64,000 bases of DNA, taken from Bradyrhizobium sp. LHD-71. Lineage in GTDB: Bacteria; Pseudomonadota; Alphaproteobacteria; Rhizobiales; Xanthobacteraceae. Positions 25,891 through 34,939 of this stretch are shown here, one piece after another (within the stretch, counting starts at the first letter, position 1; the number at the start of each line of letters is the position of its first letter). The stretch spans positions 1-64,000 of the forward strand of contig NZ_JAVIFX010000013.1 of the NCBI RefSeq assembly GCF_031157255.1. Reading direction: 5' to 3'. A model generated the notes under the pieces. The model was not told the origin of the DNA. It did no database searches and saw only the letters and a list, made by a program, of their open reading frames with translations. A program made the position numbers and the translations under genes.

Positions 25891-26804
25891 ATGACCGACG
25901 CAGAAGCTGGACGTTCACGTGATTTCCTGGGCTACGGTCGCCAGCCGCCGGATCCGCACTGGCCGAATGGTGCGCATGTCGCCGTCAATTTCGTGATCAA
26001 CTACGAGGAAGGCGGCGAGTATTCCGTACCGGACGGTGATCCCGCTTCCGAGGCCGGGCTTACAGAGGGCGCGACCGCCGCCGTTGCGGGCCGTGATCTG
26101 GCGGCCGAGAGCATGTTCATGTACGGGAGCCGGGCGGGTTTTGGCGACTGCATCGGATGTTCACCAAGCGAAACGCTCCTTGCACCGTGTTTGGCGTCGC
26201 CCGTGCTCTGGAGCGCAACCCTGAAGCGGCGGCAGCGATCCGCGAAGCGGGATGGGATGTCGCGTGTCACGGGCTGCGGTGGGAGATGCACACAAATCTC
26301 ACCCCTGAAGCGGAACGCGATCACATTCGTCTTGCGACAGAGATCATCACCAAATGTATGGGGAGCCGCCCGGAAGGCTGGTACACGCGGTATGCTCCGT
26401 CTCTTTTCACGCGAGCGCTTTTGCTGGACGCAGGATATTCCTACGACAGTGACGCTTACGACGACGAACTTCCTTACTGGGTGAAGGTCGGATCGCGCGA
26501 TCAGCTTGTGATTCCCTATTCGCTTGTGCACAACGACGTACGCTTCAGCCGGCAAGGCATCACCACCGGTGCCGATTACTTCGATTACGTAAAGAACGCC
26601 GTGCAATGCGTGATCGACGAAGATCCGCCGCGGATGCTCAGCTTCGGACTTCACAACCGCATCATTGCTCATCCAGGGCGCGCGTATGGACTGGCAAAGG
26701 CTCTCGATTGGCTCGCAAGTCATCCCAAGGTGTGGATCGTGCGGCGCGTCGACCTGGCGGCGCATTGGCGCAAGTGGCACCCGCCACCCGGCGCGGTCAT
26801 CTGA
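25891..26804 (+). pseudogene. Polysaccharide deacetylase (PuuE-like) with single-base frameshift
   Basis: The N-terminal half (HWPNGAHVAVNFVINYEEGG, AAESMFMYGSRAGF) and the C-terminal half (MFTKRNAPCTVFGVARALER, then CHGLRWEMHTNLTPEAERDH) are in different frames. They join without loss if one T is added to the T run at 26139-26142: SRAGF-WRLHRMFTKR would then be continuous. The full product would be about 305 residues of the NodB-like deacetylase fold, close to the PuuE allantoinase branch. Either the gene is recently inactivated or the base is a sequencing error in the homopolymer. It stands upstream of no obvious partner. Confidence 0.82.
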
Positions 26805-27022
26805 TCGAAACCGGACGTAGTCACGGTCAGGACATCGTCCATGCCGCACTTGAGAAGGCGGAGATGAGGTTGTCGTGAACGACGGCCTCTATGGAGCGGA
26901 TGTCTCTCATCGTCAGGGCCTCGAAAAGATAAATCTTGAGCTTATTCTTTTTGCGGCCCTCAGATATTCTGCAATCTTCGAGCATGATGCTACGACCCTC
27001 AAGGTTGAGGTGTGTGGCGAGA

Positions 27023-28867
27023 ATGCCGAAGTTCAAATCTGACGCCGTCGGTTCAAGCAGACTGAGCACGGCCGCGCGCATCTCACGCCGTAGCCTCCTG
27101 AAAGCGGGACTACTGGTAGGAAGCTCGGCGCCCTTCATTTCCGTATGCAACTGCTGTGTGTCCGGCGCGTTCGCGGCGGAGTCCGTCACAAACGGGGTGA
27201 CGACACTCGACCGGTCCATCAGTCCTGGCGAATACCACACCAAAGGCAAGCCCTACCGCGTGCTGGCACGAGAGGCTGGTTGGCCGATTGTCGTGCGCGA
27301 GGATCTGATGGCGGCCGGGGCTGATCGAGAAGGCCGGCGTCGCGCCTTGGTCTCCTTCGCCCATTTGACCGACCTCCATGTGATCGATGCTGCGTCGCCA
27401 TCACACGCCTCATTCCTTCGGCAGTACAGAGGATCCATTGCCGGCGCTCCGCTGTCGAACGCGTCGCGTCCACAGGACACGCTCACCGTCCATGTCCTTG
27501 ACGCAATGGTCCGGCGCATCAACGCCATCGGGAAAGGCCCCGTCTCCGGGCGTCCATTCGACTTCGCTATCTCCACTGGAGATAACGCGGACAGTCGCAG
27601 TACCCACGAACTTGAGGCGGTCATCGACGTTCTGAATGGAAAGAAAACGACCTTCAACGCTGCCGGCGGCCTCTACATGGGGTTGCAGGATATGACGCCG
27701 GGAGAAGGCGACGCCTACGATGCCTTTTGGCACCCCGAGCCAGTGAAGGGCGGCCAGAAAGAGGACCTTTGGAAGCGGGCGTACGGCTATCCGTCGCTGG
27801 AAGGGTTCATCGAGGCCGTCAGCGCTCCGATTCAGACGCAAGGGCTTGCTTTGCGTTGGTATAGCGGCTTCGGTAATCACGATATCTTGGACGAGGGCGT
27901 CATTCCAGCAGGCGTGGGTGCCGCGCGGCTGTTGGAGGCGCTTGCCACCGGCAATCGGCTTCCCACCGGCCTGCCCAAGGGCATGGACGTGCAAAGCTTC
28001 CTCGGCGAACTCATGACGGCAGACGACAGGGCATTGATGGCCCTGATTGACACCATGCCGATGCGGACCATCACCCCGTCCTCGAAAAGAAAGCCGTTCA
28101 CTCGCGCGGATTTCGTCCGCCTTCATCTCGAGCAAGAGGGTCCGAAAGGACCGGCTGGACATGGTTTCTCGCAAGCGAACCTCGCCCAACAGACCGCGTA
28201 TTACCGCTTCCAGATGGCTGACGGGGTGGTTGGCATCATGCTGGACAGCACCAATCCAAATGGCGGCGCCGACGGCTCGCTCGATCCTGCTCAGGCTGCC
28301 TGGCTAACCAAGCAGCTCGAAAGCGTTCATTCGCGCTATCTTACCGAGAAAGGGTCATCTGCCGAGACTGGGCGGCGCGACCAACTCGTGGTCCTGTTTT
28401 GTCATCATAATTCGAGGACCTTTGATAACCTGACCAAGGCTCATGGGGAGACGAAGAGCGACCGCATCGGCTCGGACGATTTTCTCGCATTGCTCGCACG
28501 CTTCCCAAACGTCGTGCTTTGGGTGAACGGGCACACACATTGCAACCGCGTCTGGTCGCATCCGGCCAAGGATGGGCGAGGCCACGGCCTCTGGGAAATA
28601 AACACAGCGTCGCATATCGACTATCCCCAACAAGCCCGTACGATCGAGATCGTCGATAATGGTGACGAGACCTTATCGATATTTGCCGTGATGATCGATC
28701 ATTCCGATCCCGAAGCCATCAAACGCACCGGTCTTCAGAATCGTGCCTCTCTGGCGGCGCTCAGCCTGGAAGCGGCGGTGAACGATCCGGCGCTCGACCG
28801 GCCCTACAGGCTCGGCCTGCCGGAAGATCTGAATGTGGAACTGCTCATACGCAAACCCTTCGCATAG
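27023..28867 (+). CDS. Tat-exported metallophosphoesterase (PPA1498-like)
   Basis: The start is placed at MPKFKSDAVG (27023) because it gives a normal Tat signal, ISRRSLLKAGLLVGSS (about residues 20-35); the frame continues upstream to 26936. The 614-residue protein has all calcineurin-type metal motifs in order: LTDLHVID (DxH), STGDNADS (GDN), GFGNHD (GNHD), LFCHHNS, and WVNGHTHCN (GHTH). Size and the long spacer between GDN and GNHD resemble the PPA1498 family of unknown phosphatases. It is likely periplasmic and isolated, with no obvious operon partner. Confidence 0.85.
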   Translation: MPKFKSDAVGSSRLSTAARISRRSLLKAGLLVGSSAPFISVCNCCVSGAFAAESVTNGVTTLDRSISPGEYHTKGKPYRVLAREAGWPIVVREDLMAAGADREGRRRALVSFAHLTDLHVIDAASPSHASFLRQYRGSIAGAPLSNASRPQDTLTVHVLDAMVRRINAIGKGPVSGRPFDFAISTGDNADSRSTHELEAVIDVLNGKKTTFNAAGGLYMGLQDMTPGEGDAYDAFWHPEPVKGGQKEDLWKRAYGYPSLEGFIEAVSAPIQTQGLALRWYSGFGNHDILDEGVIPAGVGAARLLEALATGNRLPTGLPKGMDVQSFLGELMTADDRALMALIDTMPMRTITPSSKRKPFTRADFVRLHLEQEGPKGPAGHGFSQANLAQQTAYYRFQMADGVVGIMLDSTNPNGGADGSLDPAQAAWLTKQLESVHSRYLTEKGSSAETGRRDQLVVLFCHHNSRTFDNLTKAHGETKSDRIGSDDFLALLARFPNVVLWVNGHTHCNRVWSHPAKDGRGHGLWEINTASHIDYPQQARTIEIVDNGDETLSIFAVMIDHSDPEAIKRTGLQNRASLAALSLEAAVNDPALDRPYRLGLPEDLNVELLIRKPFA

Positions 28868-29179
28868 TCTGCTGAGGTTGCGGCCTCGCCGCACCGCGGA
28901 CGAAAGCGCACGCCCTTAATCTACGGACCGATCCGCAATCAGCCCTGGTAGCCCAGGTGAGCCTCGGATACTCGCGGTGACGCTGTGGGTTAGAGCATCG
29001 CCGCGGCTCTGGCGAAAACGCGCTTATCCGTTTCGGCAGACGGCCGCACCCGCGGCCAAATGAAGCGGAGATGCGACGTTTCTCTCACGTGCTTGTGATG
29101 CCGAGGGGTTTGTCCCGTCGCCGGCTTCGCATGAAACAGATGCTACCTTCCGCCGTCGTCGTTCCGCGCTTTCAGGCTC
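28868..29179. other. Intergenic region
   Basis: These 312 bp separate the phosphoesterase gene and the DsbD-like gene. There is a GC-rich hairpin GGCCGC-ACCC-GCGGCC at 29042-29057. No open frame with family resemblance is visible; the promoter of the DsbD-like gene should lie here but I cannot single it out. Confidence 0.5.
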
Positions 29180-31273
29180 ATGCTCTTAAACAACCTCAAC
29201 CGAATCCTGGCCCTGGTTCTGTGCGTTGTCGGCTTCGCGTGCTCATCCGCGCGGGCGCAAAACCCGGCTGATCTCGTCAAGGTCGAACTGCTGGCCGAGC
29301 CGGACGCGATCGTGCCGGGCGAGCCATTCACCGTTGGCATCAAGCTGTCGATGAAGGAGCATTGGCATACGTACTGGCAAAATCCGGGCGACTCCGGAGA
29401 GCCGACGCAGGCGACGTGGAAACTGCCGCCGGGCTTTACGGCCGGCGATCTTGAATGGCCGGCACCGTCGCTCATCCGCGTCGGGCCGGCTGCGAACTTC
29501 GGCTACGAAGGCCATACGATCCTCCTTGCACGCGTCACGCCTCCGCGCGATGTGAGGCCGGGCACGACCGTCGATCTCGCCGCCGATGTCGCCTATCTCG
29601 TCTGCGAGAAAATTTGCATTCCCGGCGAAGCATCTGTCTCCCTTTCGCTTCCCGTATCGGAGCAGGGCAGGCCACAACACACCAATGCGCTGTTCGACGC
29701 GGCGCGCAGCCAGCTTCCGCAGCCATCGCCATGGAGCGCGGCCTTCGGCTCTGATACCAAGGCGATCACGCTGTTCCTGCGCGCGCAGGATTTGCGCGGC
29801 GATGCCATCCGCTCGGCGACGTTCTTTCCGTATGACAACACGCTGATCGACAATGCCGCCCCCCAGGTCTTGCAGGCGGACGGCGAGACCACGCGTCTGT
29901 CGATCGAACGCAGCCAGATTGCGAAGTCGATCCCGCAGCGCATCGATGGCGTGCTGGTGCTGGAGGAGGATGTCGGCGGCAAACTCGCCCGGCATGCTTT
30001 TGCGATTCAAGCTGCGCCATCTGCCGCGCTTGCGGCCGGCGAGGGCGGTCTGACCATCCTTTATGCCGTGATATCCGCACTGATCGCGGGCGTCATCCTG
30101 AACCTCATGCCCTGCGTATTTCCGGTGCTGTCGATAAAGATTTTGCATCTGACGCAACATGAAGCGGAGACGCCGCGCCGCGTACGACTGCACGGGGTAG
30201 CCTATGCGTTCGGAATACTCGCCTGCTTCACCATACTGGCCGGTGTGCTCCATGCGCTGCGCTCCGGCGGCGCCGAAATCGGCTGGGGCTTCCAGCTGCA
30301 ATCGCCGCTCGTGGTTGCGTCCCTGGCGTTCATCCTGTTCGCGCTCGGACTGAGTCTCTCCGGAATCCTGACCATCGGCACGTCGCTGACGCGCGTCGGC
30401 GGCAGCCGCCTGCTGCAGCAGGGTGGCTTGTCGGGATCGTTTTTTGCCGGCGTGTTGGCAACGGTGGTGGCGACGCCCTGCACGGCGCCGTTCATGGGCG
30501 CGTCGATCGGCTTTGCGCTTACTCAGCCGTTTCAAGTCGGACTTGCCGTCTTTCTGGCGCTAGGGCTTGGACTTGCGCTGCCGTTTCTGGTGCTCGCTTT
30601 CATGCCGGGCCTGCAGCGGCTGCTGCCGCGGCCGGGACCGTGGATGGAAACGTTGAAGCAGTTCCTCGCCTTTCCGCTCTACGCAACGGTCGCCTGGCTG
30701 GTCTGGGTGCTCAGTTTTCAGGTCGGCGCGTCCGGCTTACTTGCCGCACTGGCATCCCTGGTGCTGATCGCCTTCGGCGCATGGGCCTATGGTCTGTCGC
30801 AGGGGCAGAGCAATGTGTCAGCTCGCGCCCTGCGAGGCATGGCCGCTGTCTCGGTTGTCGGCGTCGTGGCGCTGGCAATCGTGATCGATCTCAATCGACC
30901 GACTGAGACGACCGCGCAGGGGGCCTCGCCGCAGGTCAGTTCCGAGGCCTTCAGTCAGCAGAAGCTCGATGCGCTTCTTGCCTCCAGGCAGCCCGTGTTC
31001 GTCAACCTGACGGCGGCATGGTGCATCACCTGCCTCGTCAACGAGCGCACCGCCCTGTCGACAGGCGCCGTGCGCGAGGCATTTGCCGGCAAGCAAGTTA
31101 CATATCTGAAGGGAGACTGGACCAACCGGAATCCGGAGATCACACGTCTTCTTGAAAAGTTCGGCCGGAGCGGTGTGCCGCTGTATGTGCTATATCGCGA
31201 CGGTCGCGAGCCCGTAGTGTTGCCGCAGATCCTGACACCGTCCCTCGTGCTGGATGCGCTCGAGCAAATCTGA
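29180..31273 (+). CDS. Thiol:disulfide interchange protein, DsbD/ScsB type
   Basis: This 697-residue protein carries electrons from cytoplasmic thioredoxin across the inner membrane. It has a signal peptide (about 1-26), an N-terminal periplasmic domain with HWHTYWQNPGDSGEPT and a redox-active CEKIC pair, a central eight-helix CcdA-like domain with LMPCVFPVLSIK and ATPCTAPFMG (two membrane cysteines), and a C-terminal thioredoxin domain with WCITCLVNE. Length and the N-terminal domain fit ScsB better than classical DsbD. The thioredoxin-fold protein 30 bp downstream is its likely partner. Confidence 0.9.
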   Translation: MLLNNLNRILALVLCVVGFACSSARAQNPADLVKVELLAEPDAIVPGEPFTVGIKLSMKEHWHTYWQNPGDSGEPTQATWKLPPGFTAGDLEWPAPSLIRVGPAANFGYEGHTILLARVTPPRDVRPGTTVDLAADVAYLVCEKICIPGEASVSLSLPVSEQGRPQHTNALFDAARSQLPQPSPWSAAFGSDTKAITLFLRAQDLRGDAIRSATFFPYDNTLIDNAAPQVLQADGETTRLSIERSQIAKSIPQRIDGVLVLEEDVGGKLARHAFAIQAAPSAALAAGEGGLTILYAVISALIAGVILNLMPCVFPVLSIKILHLTQHEAETPRRVRLHGVAYAFGILACFTILAGVLHALRSGGAEIGWGFQLQSPLVVASLAFILFALGLSLSGILTIGTSLTRVGGSRLLQQGGLSGSFFAGVLATVVATPCTAPFMGASIGFALTQPFQVGLAVFLALGLGLALPFLVLAFMPGLQRLLPRPGPWMETLKQFLAFPLYATVAWLVWVLSFQVGASGLLAALASLVLIAFGAWAYGLSQGQSNVSARALRGMAAVSVVGVVALAIVIDLNRPTETTAQGASPQVSSEAFSQQKLDALLASRQPVFVNLTAAWCITCLVNERTALSTGAVREAFAGKQVTYLKGDWTNRNPEITRLLEKFGRSGVPLYVLYRDGREPVVLPQILTPSLVLDALEQI

Positions 31274-31303
31274 ATTGCGTTACACTGGAAAATGGAGACA
31301 GCA

Positions 31304-31927
31304 ATGAATAGACGCGCGTTTGCAACGATGTTTGCTTCCTCCGCGGCCGTTCTGCTTCTGGCCACGGGCCTGTCGCATGCGGAAGTGAAGGTCGGCACGC
31401 CGGCTCCCGCATTCTCGGCGGTGAACAGCGAGGGCAAGACGGTCAATCTCAACGACTACCGCGGCAAGACGGTCGTGCTCGAGTGGACCAACGATGGCTG
31501 TCCGTATGTCCGCAAGCATTATGGCAGCGGCAACATGCAGGCGCTGCAGAAGAAGTGGACCGATCAGGGCATCGTCTGGCTGTCCGTCATCTCGTCGCCG
31601 CCCGGCGAACAGGGCTTTGCGGACGGGGCGCGGGCCAATTCTCTGACCACTGAACGCAAGGCGATGCCGACCGCGGTGTTGCTCGATCCGAAGCAGCAGG
31701 TTGCGAAGGCTTTTGGCGCGACCTCCACGCCACACATGTACGTCATCAAGCCGGACGGCACGCTCGCCTATGCCGGCGCCATCGACGACAAGCCGACGTC
31801 GCGCCCTTCGGACATCACGGGTGCGAAGAACTACGTCGATGAAGCACTTGCCGAATTGAAGGCCGGCAAACCAGTCACCAATCCCGCGACGCGCGCCTAT
31901 GGTTGTGTGGTGAAATACTCATCGTAG
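31304..31927 (+). CDS. Periplasmic thioredoxin-fold (AhpC/TSA-like) protein
   Basis: The start MNRRAFATMFASS (31304) follows GGAG by 6-7 nt. This 207-residue protein has an N-terminal signal peptide (about 1-26). The active-site region is WTNDGCPYVRKHY, with a single cysteine where thioredoxins have CxxC, and a second conserved cysteine near the end (TRAYGCVVKY). FGATSTPHMYVIKPDG carries the cis-proline. The two distant cysteines suggest a peroxiredoxin-like or thiol-relay mechanism. Reduction by the DsbD/ScsB-type protein encoded just upstream is the natural inference. Confidence 0.86.
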   Translation: MNRRAFATMFASSAAVLLLATGLSHAEVKVGTPAPAFSAVNSEGKTVNLNDYRGKTVVLEWTNDGCPYVRKHYGSGNMQALQKKWTDQGIVWLSVISSPPGEQGFADGARANSLTTERKAMPTAVLLDPKQQVAKAFGATSTPHMYVIKPDGTLAYAGAIDDKPTSRPSDITGAKNYVDEALAELKAGKPVTNPATRAYGCVVKYSS

Positions 31928-31968
31928 GGCTTCAACACGCGGCCTCTTTCCCAAGCGCTGTAAAGACG

Positions 31969-32011
31969 GATCGAAAAACCGGGCCGGAATACGTATCCCG
32001 GTTTATCGATC
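31969..32011. terminator. Bidirectional terminator between convergent genes
   Basis: A 15-bp stem with one mismatch (GATCGAAAAACCGGG / CCCGGTTTATCGATC) encloses a 13-nt loop. It lies between the thioredoxin-like gene and the LysR gene, overlapping the latter's TAA stop (32003-32005). The AT-rich arms act as partial U tracts for both strands. Confidence 0.72.
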
Positions 32012-32929
32012 CCAGAAAGGTGGCTGTCCGACTTTTGCTTTCAGGTACTCCATGAAGGTTTTCACGCGCTGGGGCGTCAGTGTCGGGTTGGGGATGTACA
32101 TCGCGAAGTAGGAATCCTGCACCGAGAAGCCCGTCAGGATCTCGACAAGTCGACCCCGCTTCAACTCCCGCTCCGCCGCGAACGTGCCGAGCATGACGAT
32201 GCCGAGTCCTTTGACGGCGGAGTCAACCAGGACCGAAATGTTATCGGAAATCAGTGGGCCGGAGACGCGAACCTCGTCGATCCGCCCTTTCTCCTGATAG
32301 CGCCAAAGGTCCGTTTTCTGCATCACGGTCGCGATCAGGCAGCTATGGTTCGCAAGCTCTCGCGGATGGTCAGGCGCGCCATGCGTCTTCAAATATCCCG
32401 GCGACGCGCAGAAGGTGCGCCGGTTGGGAGCGAGGATCTGTCCATTTCGGCCAGCATGCTTGCCTCGGATGATGCGGATCGAGAGATCGAAACCTTCCTC
32501 GATGAAATTCACTGTTCGCGCTGATAGCAGGAGCTCCAACTCGACGCGCGGGTGGGTCCGCACGAACTCGGGCAGCAGCGGCGAGATGTGGCGCTCGCCG
32601 AATACAACAGGCGCAGCAATGCGGATGCGGCCGGTTTCCCGTGTCGTCTGATCGCGGACCGACTGCTCGGCTCGCTCAATCTGCTCGAGCAAAGTCAGGC
32701 AGTGCTGGTACAGTACCTTGCCGGCTTCGGTCACCGTCACGCGCCGCGTGGTGCGGTTCAGCAAGCGGGCCTTCGCCCTCGACTCGAGCTCGGTCAGCTT
32801 CTTGCTGACGGTTGACGACGTCACGCCCAGCCGATGCGCGGTCCGTGCCAGACTGCTTGTCTCGACGACAGACGCAAACATTTCAACGGACCGGAAGTCT
32901 TCCAGCAGATAGCCGATCTTTTCTCTCAT
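32003..32929 (-). CDS. LysR-family transcriptional regulator
   Basis: This 308-residue LysR regulator has a winged helix near the N-terminus (about 12-70; FASVVETSSLARTAHRLGV, TSSTVSKKLTELESRAKARL) and a type-2 periplasmic-binding-like effector domain (about 95-300). It belongs to the broad CrgA/DmlR-like branch, judging by RTTRRVTVTEAG and LLPEFVRTHPRVELELLL. It is divergent from the hydrolase operon that starts at 33063, with a 133-bp gap, so it is the likely regulator of that catabolic operon. Confidence 0.9.
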   Translation of the reverse strand: MREKIGYLLEDFRSVEMFASVVETSSLARTAHRLGVTSSTVSKKLTELESRAKARLLNRTTRRVTVTEAGKVLYQHCLTLLEQIERAEQSVRDQTTRETGRIRIAAPVVFGERHISPLLPEFVRTHPRVELELLLSARTVNFIEEGFDLSIRIIRGKHAGRNGQILAPNRRTFCASPGYLKTHGAPDHPRELANHSCLIATVMQKTDLWRYQEKGRIDEVRVSGPLISDNISVLVDSAVKGLGIVMLGTFAAERELKRGRLVEILTGFSVQDSYFAMYIPNPTLTPQRVKTFMEYLKAKVGQPPFWDR

Positions 32930-33062
32930 GTCCGTATTCGCTGAGTTCTTTCCAAACCGGAAAGAGTATCATTCATTGGCCATCCATTGTGCAAGAGTGG
33001 ACGCGGACCTAAGGTCAGAAGTGAGGGGCGCGATCGGCGCCTGAAAAAAGAACTAGCTGGCG

Positions 33063-33914
33063 ATGAAACTGGCAACATACTGGCGCGATGGGAGTGAGCG
33101 TTTCGGTGCGCTCGTGGGGGAGGGGGTCGTTGAGCTCAGCAGCGACCGCTTTCCAAGCTTGCGGGACGCGCTCGCCGCGAACGCGCTCGACGAGCTCCGG
33201 GACCGGGCGACAAGCGGCATGCTCATATCAGCCACGCGACTGGCGTGGCGAAAGCCGATCGCAGATCCTGCCAAGATCGTTTGCGTCGGCCTGAACTACA
33301 AGGATCACGCGGCCGAGGCTGCCGCGGAGCTGCCGGCGAAGCCGTCGCTGTTCGTGCGGTTCAACGATGCGCAAGTCGCACATGAAGAGGATATCGTTCG
33401 ACCGGCGGCCTCTCGCCAATTCGACTTCGAAGGGGAGCTCGCGGTGATCATCGGGCGCGAGGCGCGTCATGTCGCTGCAGAACGCGCGCTCGAATATGTG
33501 GCTGGCTACAGCTGCTTTGCAGAGAATTCGCTGAGAGATTTCCAGGGACACTCTCGGCAGGCCACGGCCGGCAAGAATTTCGAGAAGAGCGGAGCGTTCG
33601 GGCCGTGCCTTGTCACGGCCGATGAGATCCCTGATCCGTCGAAGCTGATCCTTGCGACGCGCCTCAACGGCATGGAGGTCCAGCATGCGAGCACGGCAGA
33701 TCTTATCTTCCCGGTGCCGTTCCTGATCTCTTACATCAGCTCGTTTACCCGTCTTCTTGCGGGTGATGTCATCGCGACGGGCACTCCCAAAGGTGTGGGC
33801 TCCGCGCGACGGCCTCAACTGTGGATGAAACCGGGCGACGTCCTGGAAGTGGAGGTCTCCGGCATCGGCGTGTTGCGCAATCGCGTCGTGGACGAAGTCG
33901 CGGAGGCGGCATGA
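33063..33914 (+). CDS. Fumarylacetoacetate hydrolase-family protein
   Basis: This 283-residue protein has the FAH fold: VCVGLNYKDHAAEA (about 79-92), the metal-ligand segment FDFEGELAVIIGREARHV, the ENSLRDFQGHSRQATAGKNF stretch, and ATGTPKGVGSARRP near the C-terminus. Family members hydrolyse acylpyruvates, decarboxylate oxaloacetate or hydrate 2-oxo-pent-4-enoates, generally late in aromatic-acid breakdown. It heads a five-gene operon; its stop overlaps the next start by ATGA. Confidence 0.92.
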   Translation: MKLATYWRDGSERFGALVGEGVVELSSDRFPSLRDALAANALDELRDRATSGMLISATRLAWRKPIADPAKIVCVGLNYKDHAAEAAAELPAKPSLFVRFNDAQVAHEEDIVRPAASRQFDFEGELAVIIGREARHVAAERALEYVAGYSCFAENSLRDFQGHSRQATAGKNFEKSGAFGPCLVTADEIPDPSKLILATRLNGMEVQHASTADLIFPVPFLISYISSFTRLLAGDVIATGTPKGVGSARRPQLWMKPGDVLEVEVSGIGVLRNRVVDEVAEAA

Positions 33915-34939
33915 CGGAGAAGACAATCTATCTCACGGAGGCCGACGTCGCCGCGTTGGTCGATCTCAATGAGGCGATCGACGCCTTGCACGCGGCGCTC
34001 GTGCTCGAGGCTCGCAGCGAGACGCTCAATATCCCGAAATCGCTGGGTCTGTTCGGCGCAGGCGGCTCGCTGCATTCGCTGGGCTCGGCATTTCCGGGGC
34101 GCGGTCTGGGCGGCTTCAAGACCTGGGCGAACACCGGCACGGCCGGGGTTGCGATGATGGTCGTCTTTGATCTCGCGAGCGCCAGAGTCGTCGCGATCCT
34201 GGAAGCAGGAGTGCTCGGGCAGCTGCGCACCGCCGCCATATCGGGCGCGGCGACACGCGCACTGGCAGTTTCGATGGCTTCCGAGATGGCGCTGATCGGA
34301 ACTGGCCGTCAGGCGATGATGCAGCTTGCTGCGGTTGCCGCAGTCCGCCCTCTGCAACGCGTGCGCGTGTTCAGTCCGACGCCGGAAAAGCGGCGCGCTT
34401 TCGTCGATCAAGCCCGCGAGGCGTTTCCCTTTGCCGTCGAAGAAAGCGGCAGCGCTTGCGCTGCGGTCGACGGAGCGGACATCGTCACGCTCGTCACACG
34501 GGCGCGCGAGCCGTTTCTCGCAGGCGAGATGCTCGCGCCCGGCGCTCACCTCAATGCCGTCGGCGCCATCCTGCCGAAGAATGCCGAGTTCTCGCAGGAC
34601 GTCTTCGACGCAGCCGAGCTGATTTGCGTCGACAGCATCGCGGGCGTCCAGGAGAATTCCAGCGAGTTCAGAGGCTGGCTGGACGCGGATCCGCAGAGGG
34701 CTGACGGCATTGTGCCGCTGAGCGAAGTGCTCGCGTCAGGATCGTCACGGCGCGGAGGCGTCACGCTTTTCAAGGCCATGGGCATGGGCATTTCCGACCT
34801 CGCGGTGGCGCAGCTCGCCATCGAGCGCGCGCACCAGCGCGGGATCGGTATGCCGATGCCGGATCACAAGAGATCGAGCGTTCGCTGGCGCGTGCTCGAG
34901 ACTGCACAAGACGCGACGGGAGGAGCACAACATGTCTGA
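33911..34939 (+). CDS. Ornithine cyclodeaminase/mu-crystallin-family protein
   Basis: The start at 33911 overlaps the upstream stop (ATGA). This 342-residue protein has a Rossmann core with LIGTGRQAMMQLAAVAAVRP (about 135-154), AVDGADIVTLVTRAREPFL and the AHLNAVGAI segment. The early substrate lysine region reads GLGGFKTWANT. Members are NAD(P)-dependent imine or amino acid dehydrogenases or cyclodeaminases; paralogues in catabolic operons often act on ketimines. It is coupled to the hydrolase before it and overlaps the cupin gene after it by 8 bp. Confidence 0.9.
   Translation: MTEKTIYLTEADVAALVDLNEAIDALHAALVLEARSETLNIPKSLGLFGAGGSLHSLGSAFPGRGLGGFKTWANTGTAGVAMMVVFDLASARVVAILEAGVLGQLRTAAISGAATRALAVSMASEMALIGTGRQAMMQLAAVAAVRPLQRVRVFSPTPEKRRAFVDQAREAFPFAVEESGSACAAVDGADIVTLVTRAREPFLAGEMLAPGAHLNAVGAILPKNAEFSQDVFDAAELICVDSIAGVQENSSEFRGWLDADPQRADGIVPLSEVLASGSSRRGGVTLFKAMGMGISDLAVAQLAIERAHQRGIGMPMPDHKRSSVRWRVLETAQDATGGAQHV

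Noticed and set aside
29243-30535. A 430-codon open frame on the minus strand
   Set aside because: It is antisense to the DsbD/ScsB gene and rich in Arg, Gln and Ala without domain signs.
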